Source: Rhabditoides inermis
Lineage: Eukaryota > Nematoda > Chromadorea > Rhabditida > Rhabditidae
Length of the DNA stretch: 64,000 nucleotides
Assembly: GCA_963966185.1 (NCBI GenBank)
Contig: CAWZYM010000243.1
Location: 49,919 to 113,918, forward strand
Direction: 5' to 3'
The position numbers and the translations under genes were made by a program. Position 1 is the stretch's first letter. Each line of letters begins with the position of its first letter. Shown here one piece after another: positions 54,301 to 60,459 of the stretch. Under the pieces are notes generated by a model that did not search any database, was not told the origin of the DNA, and saw only the letters and a list, made by a program, of their open reading frames with translations.

Positions 54301-56324
54301 AGGCGCACCCGCTGACGCAGTTGACAGCCGAAGGAGTGAAGTTTGAGTGGAAGGATGAGCAGCAGAAGGCGTTCGAGGAACTGAAGAATGCGCTCACAGA
54401 TGCGCCGGTTCTCATCGCTCCTCGGATTGGACAGCCGTACTACATCGAGACAGACGCTTCGTCAGTCGCTGTCGCAGCCGTGCTGATGCAAGACACGGAG
54501 GATGGACGACAGCCGATCGCCTACGCAAGCAGGAGGCTTGTGCCGGCGGAGACGCGTTACGCGGCGATTGAGCTGGAGGCGCTCGGAGTGACGTTCGCGC
54601 TGCAGAGATTCCACACCTACGTCTACAATGCCGACATTACGGTCATCACCGACCACTCGCCCCTGCGAGCCATGATGACACGCCGGGACGTCACCGGTCG
54701 GCTGGCTAAATACCAGCTGGCCATCATGGCGTACTCGCCCAAGATCATCTACCGCCCCGGAAAGGAGAATCCGCTCTGCGACGCCCTCTCACGGTTCCCA
54801 CCGGCAGAGGTGCACGGAGTGAACTCGACGGAGCTATCATCGGAGATGCTGCCCAGCAAGGAGGACATCAGCAAGGAGCAGCGAGCGGACCCGTTCTGCA
54901 AGGCGATGATCGACTACTTACTGCACGGAGTGAGGCCGGTCGACAAGAAGGACATGTTGAGGAAGATATCTAGGAGAGATACACAGTTCATCGTACTCGA
55001 CGGACTACTGATGCAGAAGCCGAAGATGGAGTATGAGACTCCACCAGTGTACCTGCCGAGCACCTCGCCATTGACCACCTGCATCATCAAGCACTTCCAC
55101 GCCAGTAAGCTGGGGACAGCGCACGCTGGGGTAGAGCGTCTCAAGTCCACCATCGCCAAGAAGTTCGTCTGGAATGCGATGGGAGTGCAAGTGAAGAAAG
55201 TGTGCGACGAGTGCGAGCCCTGCAAAAGGAAGAAGACGGTGGCGGCATTCATCGGGAAGGAGCCACTCGGAGAGTTCCCGCTGGCTGCTCGTGTGATGCA
55301 TCGCCTACATGTCGACGTCATCGGCCCGCTACAAGTCACTCGAGAGGGCCACCGGTTCATTCTCGTTGCCGTCGACGCCTTCTCGAGATGGGCCACAGCC
55401 GTACCGATTGCCGACCAGAAGACTGAGAACGTAATCAACGTGCTCATCGACCGCGTCTTCACTGTACTAGGGTTTCCGGAGACTCTCGTCAGCGACCGCG
55501 GAGCGAATTTCACTTCGACCAAGTTTGTCTCGTCCATGTGCCAGCTTGGAGTGAAGCACAATACGACGACGGCGTACAATCAGAAGGCCAACAGCATCGC
55601 CGAAAGGTTCAACAAGACTATCGGGGAGATGTTGAGGCAGTACGCCAGCGACGCCGGGAACGACTGGGACCGCTTCATTCCGCACGTCGTGATGAGCTAC
55701 AATGCCACCACGCACACGGCTACCGGACACTCGCCGTTCCAAGTGATGTATGGAAGGGAGCCCCAAACCCCCGCCATGCTCAAGAGTGGAGCTGTAGTGG
55801 TGCACGCCCACGAGAGCGTTGACGAGTACATAGTCCAGCTGAAGCGGATTCAGGAGAAGGTGTGGACTGAAGCAACGAAAGCAACCGCTGAAGCGGTGAA
55901 GACCGCCAAGAAAATTTACGACAGAAGTAACCCCATCCGGGAGAGCGACACTCGCGTAGGAGATCGCGTCTACGTGCGGGCGGAGTTCAAACGGCACAAG
56001 TTTGTCGACTCTTGGAGAGGTCCATTCGAAGTGACCAAGACGAGCCAGCACAACGTCACTGTTCGAATGAATGGCAAGCTCGTCGAGGTGCACAAGGACC
56101 GCACCAAGAGGGAGCCCGTTGCCGTGCGACAGAAGACGCGAGCTGCGCAGGAGAAGCAGCAGTCGCCAGCCACCGGAGAAGCCGAAGAGGACGACGACGC
56201 CGCCGCCGGAGCCGCCCCGGGAACGACGGATGCTGCTGGAGATACTGGAGCAGGAAAGAAATCCGAGGAAGGAAGAGTCTTCGTGCGCCGATCGGCCAGG
56301 CTGGCGAAGAAGAAGAAGTTTTAG
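48336..56324 (+). CDS. Gag-Env-like-Pol polyprotein of Ty3/gypsy element 2
   Basis: One uninterrupted ORF of 2662 codons. Order by residue: Ala-rich start; Ty3-type gag (about 110-300); repeats of PYQHQQ (about 312-355); RGG-rich nucleic-acid-binding segment (about 369-418) in place of zinc knuckles; a hydrophobic signal-like segment VAPFFIVVALCGFASAS (about 423-440); a Cys-containing ectodomain with NxS/T sites and a furin-like RRVR (about 704-707); a Thr/Ser/Pro mucin-like stretch (about 939-1012); a second ectodomain part; a transmembrane segment (about 1317-1340) followed by basic residues; aspartic protease (FDSGSS, Asp about 1431); RT (YIDD at 1891-1894); RNase H (ETDASSVAVAAVLMQ); integrase HHCC and D2327, D2387, E2423 (35 residues between the last two). 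The C-terminus is basic, with no chromodomain seen. All catalytic motifs are intact. Confidence 0.92.
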   Translation: MVNTRQQHTHRSPATPAAAVVTPQQQTPQTVRVPAARAAASVTAPAASAVAAAAAAAAVTPLAATPANTPRARPHVQFGEMSGEQDSAGGPALNRNANTTRQALTGILSSFPLPRYSGELPFAEFVKQLNTYLRAVGITQKEACALLPLLLEGRAKMAYDSIPTEDAGSWTRLLDGMAARLPAANDVSRWISELQEERQRETEKPGDFASRISIAAQRAYPLDAAVRSSMKAESFYRGLRPELKSGMRRAAGFDRSDFEGLVTLAEREAAFLREEKRDTSVAELVNAVASSLTVGQSPLHYNSQANVAALYPHQYQPYHQQPYQHQQPYQHQQPYQQQQSYQHQQPYQHQQSSPPEYYDNYSRGHAQQRGGHRGGRRGGGRGRGRRGGGQTGQLETTQQGNNDNGRGGYGRGRGRTFGLNALNVAPFFIVVALCGFASASTFEEVYDCTAVRGGSLVQPPPPPVCSTPAAEVVIRTRVSVYTESGKPWQSRAVRCEELIDNVKYESAFFSTAARIVFNTTQKAVTVEECRRLSRERAFAGHPLIKKDGEEIYQVNTATPQNPTWSDVFQVERRMRIEYGIVVSFDSETLMSDLGDLKETRPEARSYVGDEYTISWEDAPPDMQCRFRKVMSKDALVSTSAVLIDKDNIALRFGGDKIAARHRACFGEDWPHPMQNGVVVTFPILKDIRNVSDYLDTLKEKKKPTRRVREAEDVVSKYSNWTGKPSRVEKVPSLQQLIFYGEPIPPELMPDVKEFWRYSDLRRQVGLLDANGFDLTYRLMTTQPVEHITKLWLCSVRYREEREVLREFMEEATLDEVVAASRRLGIAPHPLAEKSVLIEDEKYGPQLRLSKTLEKFRTEMKKRNMTNLERLRGVEILLDMTTTATIVADICTRELGMQFVVRERTLEQKDFSTRFNTAYMGIRMRGASDPIANPYAPRTSTSAPTSTRSTPSPTTTSTRTTTTSTPTTTPTSTRTTTTDATTTAATPSTTTTTRPLSTTPRTRLTTTAPTTLTVNPVLTERTTRTVQDGEAAKIKLTAAAIEFYRRVSEYDVERNANQTLQDFNARMQYLHERLQVDLKREFDRIFNHICAVEQGFANMIAAVLTMDATTGARLLLQQQDVVARFVGDGVLLVSKCARIRPTAVHSDHRLGGVCFSDLPFSYEAGNTTRTAYIKAGSKDVVHKSAEIDCRSVRTTVTRNETGFYNDKGRVDVVQLSSVMLTPAELSDIVFSAPTVFKDGGSGFGNLPWMVASALAHKVEALQVRQLMMERKMHADEETESTWDFDSGRAWADVKQATVDVKDSVGEKIGGVFDAYKKMIIGAAVAAVVLILAVVGGVIYCKIAAARRIARMLLGPAEQSGLLRPSQQPPPYPVHAIQMQAVPSAPFDEDDCCAFDYVPGYVHHVHAVGSRGKGELPFVATHFNARPVVALFDSGSSITYMGGTAAEQIGITPEKLRPTSEIGVTANGSRFKFTGEADMVVTLAGRSARVPVLIAEDAHCPGPGLIGMDAMKKFGEIGVNAEKRFIRVGGQIVPFLHRGEHGHAEWACYAVRTTKEITLDPFTESVVEAEIPDLFENGTQFVIGSEPADPDETDICIPEGLVTTTDTRTFPVRVVNKSSQPVTIYKGQRLADASLVDYIEETETPEEVYTVAAVDKEAPWTDYTPKEAVYDPPAEYLTEHQPDFEADLEECLNKSGVNRSTRKRIEKILRKHKEAFAWKGSPIGVYNGPIEHEIHLVEGAKPVRGRLSRIPGELRQEVQRQLDEMLHNGIIAPSDSPFSSPILLVKKKDGTHRIVQDYRALNAITEKTAYSMPRVDDAVDDIAGKRFFATFDLNASYYQVKMSRKDRPKTAFSTPAGLYEFHRMPMGLCGSAHTLQKAMETVRRGMKSKVHIYIDDVVIASSTLEEHLRDVEEFLRAMKRAGLRLKMSKCGIALQKTTFLGFVISEKGIEADPSKVEAVRMFPRPTNVRKLRSFLGLCSYLRRFVQNFAHKAHPLTQLTAEGVKFEWKDEQQKAFEELKNALTDAPVLIAPRIGQPYYIETDASSVAVAAVLMQDTEDGRQPIAYASRRLVPAETRYAAIELEALGVTFALQRFHTYVYNADITVITDHSPLRAMMTRRDVTGRLAKYQLAIMAYSPKIIYRPGKENPLCDALSRFPPAEVHGVNSTELSSEMLPSKEDISKEQRADPFCKAMIDYLLHGVRPVDKKDMLRKISRRDTQFIVLDGLLMQKPKMEYETPPVYLPSTSPLTTCIIKHFHASKLGTAHAGVERLKSTIAKKFVWNAMGVQVKKVCDECEPCKRKKTVAAFIGKEPLGEFPLAARVMHRLHVDVIGPLQVTREGHRFILVAVDAFSRWATAVPIADQKTENVINVLIDRVFTVLGFPETLVSDRGANFTSTKFVSSMCQLGVKHNTTTAYNQKANSIAERFNKTIGEMLRQYASDAGNDWDRFIPHVVMSYNATTHTATGHSPFQVMYGREPQTPAMLKSGAVVVHAHESVDEYIVQLKRIQEKVWTEATKATAEAVKTAKKIYDRSNPIRESDTRVGDRVYVRAEFKRHKFVDSWRGPFEVTKTSQHNVTVRMNGKLVEVHKDRTKREPVAVRQKTRAAQEKQQSPATGEAEEDDDAAAGAAPGTTDAAGDTGAGKKSEEGRVFVRRSARLAKKKKF

Positions 56325-56477
56325 ATTGATTATGTAATTGTGTAATTGTATTGTGTGAATTGTATGATTTGTGGTGCTGAGTTATTTTATATTGATGAGT
56401 TCGTTTCGTACTAGTTTGTGTGTATTTTGTATTTTTACTCTATGTAGTTTGAAAGCCGAGGGCGCCTTTCTTGTCGG

Positions 56478-56487
56478 AAGGGGGGGA
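56478..56487 (+). other. Polypurine tract of element 2
   Basis: GGAAGGGGGGA immediately precedes the 3' LTR, as expected for plus-strand DNA priming. About 150 bp of AT-rich sequence separate it from the ORF stop. Confidence 0.75.
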
Positions 56488-56766
56488 TGCGATACTCACC
56501 TCCGCTAACCCCCGCGTAGGATCATATCTAGGATGAGAGAGCGAGGGGGCGTGGCTGGCCAGCGCGCCCCCATCGCCAGTTGTGTGGCTGCCCTGGCCGG
56601 ATAAAGATGTGTACTATTCTTTCCTTTATTCCGATGGGGACCAGGGCTACTTCTGCGGAGCCATATTACGACTCCCACGTGGTGAAGCTGACCCGTGGCT
56701 TGGGCTAGTACTACTTGCGGACTGCGGAGTAGCAAAGAGCTCGCCGCTACACCATAGAGCACCGCA
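56488..56766 (+). repeat. 3' LTR of gypsy-env element 2
   Basis: A 279-bp copy of 46743-47021, apparently identical, followed by the CAAA target duplication and the rest of the split TCAA-rich intron. Confidence 0.95.
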
Positions 56767-56849
56767 CAAATAATTAATCAATCGATCAATCAATGCATCG
56801 ATCAATCAAATATGTAGAAAACCATTATAATTTCTTGAATGACACCCAC

Positions 56850-56932
56850 CCAAACTTGGAGAGACTGTTTGTGTGACGAGCAGCTGTCGCACTAGCACTT
56901 GTCCTTGCTGGCAGTTTGTTAGGAGCACTCAT
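56850..56932 (-). CDS. USP-OTU-like gene, exon 1 (start)
   Basis: Begins ATG at 56930-56932, directly after GTTGTTTCAG, and encodes MSAPNKLPARTSASATAARH and onward to SLSKF. The donor GTGGGTGT joins it in phase to the exon at 46621, giving SKFGLANVGQTC at the junction. The intervening intron of about 10.2 kb is almost entirely the antisense retroelement at 46743-56766. The acceptor immediately before the ATG suggests either a 5'-UTR intron or trans-splicing. Confidence 0.6.
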
Positions 56933-57069
56933 CTGAAACAACTCCATAACCTCTAACGCAATCTTCAAAAACCACGGTGGAATGTGTTTTGTGTAAACGT
57001 TGACATCAACACACCGGGCGTATTAAATTACCAAGAACATCCGACCTCATACCATACTGATCACAAGTT

Positions 57070-58606
57070 TCACAAAAACTCACAGGGCTTCCGTCCGCCG
57101 ATCCGTGTGTACTGCTCCTCTTCGATACGCCATCTGTCTTGGTCGAGACACCACAGTCGATGGATGGGCACGGGAAGTTTAATGGCAAAAATAAGCGTTC
57201 ATCGACAATCAGAATTATAATTGAAAAAAAACTCACCTGGAACTTGTAGGCGAGCTGTCCGATAGTCATCACTCCCTCCCACACGAAGACTAGAGTTAAC
57301 CTGTAAATCAAAAGTAAATAATCATTAATCAATTGATTAATAATTAGCGAATCAATTTAAAATCAATTTGCATACTACCCATCCAAGCCTCATACAAATC
57401 TGCATTAAAAATACTCACTCCGGTCCAATTGGCGACGGGGACAAGGCAACACAGGAAGCAGACGGACACCGGGCTATCTATCGGCACAGTGACCACCCCA
57501 TCGACAGTCACAGTCACCTGAAAAGAGGAAGTGAGCAGAGCGCGGCGGAACACATTTGCAAACCGCACCACGCTTGGACGTTTTCCGGCGAGGACAACCA
57601 AGTCGAGCGGAGCGCCGGTCGAGATTGGGAGCGCAGATCGAAAGACTCCACTGTACGGCCCTCCGATACTGCACATCACGAATTCCTCGGTGGGAACTCC
57701 TATCATAATTTTTTTCAATCAAAACATCTCAAAAATATCGATGAATCGTATTATTCCAAATACAATAAAATACCTATATCGTAGCGGCAGCGGTATAGTC
57801 GCCTGTCTGCAACAGCCAGCACGCAAGTCGGTAGCACAACGACACTGCTGGCGGCCACTTCTCCAGGTAGTGAGCGATTGAACAGCTGAATAAGCGACTA
57901 TCACATTCACATAGCAAGAAAAAAAGCATACCTGTCTCGGGTCAGTCAAAGAGCAGAACCACACACAGTCAACCACGAGCAGACGCGGCTACTGACAGCT
58001 CGTCGTTGACTGAAAAGAAAAAAAGGTGGTTCTGTGAACAAACAGTAGCGAAAAGTATCGACCTGCACAGCCTACCATCGATCGAAATTATGTCCTGCGG
58101 CAGCTGAATGCGCGTCTCCTTGAAGGTCGGAATGGTGAGCGAGATGAGCGACGAGCCGACGCCGAGAACAGCCTGAACAAAAGCGTAACACACGTCAGAG
58201 CAAATTAAAAAAGCGACTCTCCGTGGAAGAGGAGCGGTCGATTGCCGCGCACTGGATCAGCCTCGCCTCTGGATGCGCCCATGACTCGAGCGTCTGCCCG
58301 CCGGCGTCGTTAGTCTTGTGCAAAAGCACTGCCTCGGGAGTTATCTAGGACATTGCATAAATACAAGGAAAACCGAACCAAAATCAGACCTGTAGAGTGA
58401 CCGAGGCGGACACACGCACTGTGGAGTAAGAGCGTCTCACTTGCCAACCAAAGCTCTTCTGAATAGAATAACTATTCTTCACAGACGCAATTAAAATCCA
58501 CAAAATCACCCGCTGAGTCCGCAGAGAATTTTTCCCGCCCATCACTAGAGATCTTGAACATCTGAGTGCATGAATGATATCCAGACGTGCACACCGCTGA
58601 CTCTCC
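57070..58606 (-). CDS. DDB1/SF3b3-family propeller protein (divergent, partial)
   Basis: Minus-strand exons (approximate): 58510-58606, 58390-58458, to 58344, 58076-58172, about 57938-57990, about 57785-57883, about 57430-57705, about 57233-57305, then 57070-57170 with a TGA. Read in order they match the DDB1 BPB propeller: SAVCTSGYHSCTQMFKISS (DDB1 QLVTCSG region); TLQITPEAVLLHK then ESWAHPEARLIQCAA; AVLGVGSSLISLTIP; LFNRSLPGEVAASSVVVLPT; EFVMCSIGGPYSGVFRS; VNSSLRVGGSDDYRTARL (DDB1 NNSTLTIGTIDE region). DDB1 is the CUL4 ubiquitin-ligase adaptor; SF3b3 is a spliceosome subunit. The N-terminal propeller and C-terminal half are missing, and some exon phases could not be reconciled, so it may be a paralogue fragment or pseudogene. 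Confidence 0.45.
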
Positions 58607-58734
58607 CTGAAAAAAAATACATCAAGTCATTTACTTTTGTTCACAAATTCAATCGATACCTTTAAAAATACTCGTTGACTTCTGCAAACTTCTCTAGACG
58701 CTCTGGGTACGAAAACGAGCCTTCGACGAGCCAT

Positions 58735-59371
58735 CGAAAAAAACAACAACAATTATAAACATTCATAATTTTTTTAAACGTAAAACAAATTCATAATTTG
58801 TAAACTGAGGGCGAGGTCAGCTGATTTGGTATCTTTGCTACAATGTAAAATGTTTTCATGACTGCGCCTCTCATTTTGCAGGCGCGAAATGATGTTTTTG
58901 TTTTACGATTCCTTATTTCTTACTATCGTGTAATAATGTTTACTAGGCATGATGACCGGTCCCCCCACTCTGCTTCAATCTCACTTCAGGGAACATGTTC
59001 AATCTCACTTCAGGGAACAAATCAAGCAAATCAGGCAAATTGTCGAATTATTCTTCATGATCGAATAATTTGACGATGCGAAAGACGTGTAGTTATTACT
59101 TGTGAAACCTTATGGACCTATTCTCTTATCATATTCGAGTTTCCTACTCAATTCTGAGTAGAGTGATACCAAAACAATTTACAAAAATGATGAAATTCAA
59201 GTTTTACACAAAATTTAGTGAAAATTCATGCAAGCCTGAAAATACGGTATGTCGCGATTTGAGCACACAACTTTGTAAATTGGCGCACTATTTCGCAAAT
59301 TGAAATTTCCACTGTCGACACACCGTGAACAGTTTTACGTCATTGTCAGTGTGATTTTATTGTTGTTTTTA
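58735..59371. other. Intergenic, AT-rich
   Basis: AT-rich sequence between the minus-strand propeller gene and a plus-strand hairpin element. A 21-bp direct duplication (about 58977-59020, TCAATCTCACTTCAGGGAAC twice) is the only structure seen. Confidence 0.4.
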
Positions 59372-59536
59372 GGCCCCATTATACTTTCACGCTGACGCTG
59401 ACGCGACGCTGACACTCCCGTGCAAAACATGCAACTATCGATTTTGATAACGCTGCGTCAACAAAATCAATAGTTGCATCTTTTGCACGGGAGGGTCAGC
59501 GTCGCGTCAGCGTCAGCGTGAAAGTATAATGGGCCC
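59372..59536. mobile_element. 165-bp perfect hairpin MITE
   Basis: Inverted arms of about 70 bp (GG(C/G)CCCATTATACTTTCAC followed by GCTGACGCTGACGCGACGCT) fold back on each other around a short AT-rich centre. A single-stranded copy would form one long hairpin. No ORF. The flanking duplication is ambiguous (TTT). Confidence 0.7.
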
Positions 59537-60459
59537 TTTTGGTGTCCTATCTTTTACCCGTCTTGCGATACATCCCACGTCTGTTCTCTCTACCGCGCGT
59601 ATTGCAGTGAGAGCGAAGTGAGAGAGAACACGCATAATATATCGCAAGTGCAATCGAGCGTATTGATAGGTGGATAGGTCGCCTTACCCATACATGATCC
59701 GCTTGCCTGTTCATATTATTGTTTAACAGAATATTTAGATTCCGAGTTATTCACGCCCTCGCATTGTGCACTTGCTTGTTGACTCTGTTCCTGTATCGAT
59801 CGATCGATGCGCCAGCCGCAAACAGTGTGGCCGATTTCTCTCTCACTCTCTTTCAGCGCTTATCTAGAGTATGTCTATCTGCTATACCATAATATTGCGA
59901 GTAAGAGAGGCGGCAAGTCAAGTGTGCACACAATATAATATATTGAATGTGAATTCTGATCGCTTCCGGAGCACACGTTGTCAGCGTGTGAATTATGCAA
60001 AATATGTATTTGTGTTGTTGATCGTAGTTGTTTTCAGTTCGCTGGTTTGATCCCGGACATATGTGTGGATTCAATCGACCCGAGCGGTCGCACCGATCTA
60101 TTACGCATCATCGACAAGGCAAAGGCGCGACTATTACGTTTGTTTACTTGTTTACATTTCTCTATTTACACTTTACGATGCTCTTTATTCCAGCTGCATG
60201 CCAGAGAGCGTATTTTGCACACACATTACACTAGGCGGCTCGCGATCTTTTGATTGCATGTCATTGGAATGCGCCGATTTCAAACCTGCGCTCACATTTG
60301 TTGTTTCCCACTCGCTCCTTATCTATTTCAGATGAAATCAAAGTGCGAGAATACCAACGCGTGCATAGTTGTAGTCAAATCAAAATCAAATGATTAGTGG
60401 TTGTTGTACACCTAATTATGTGCTTGTTGATTTGTTCTGTTGTTGACCGCTGTGTTCAG
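59537..60459. other. Region upstream of the NOP9-like gene
   Basis: No gene is proven. Splice-acceptor-like TTTTCAG near 60030, followed by FAGLIPDICVDSIDPSGRTD, and further acceptors at about 60192 and 60330 hint at 5' exons of the plus-strand gene, but phases were not resolved. Confidence 0.3.
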
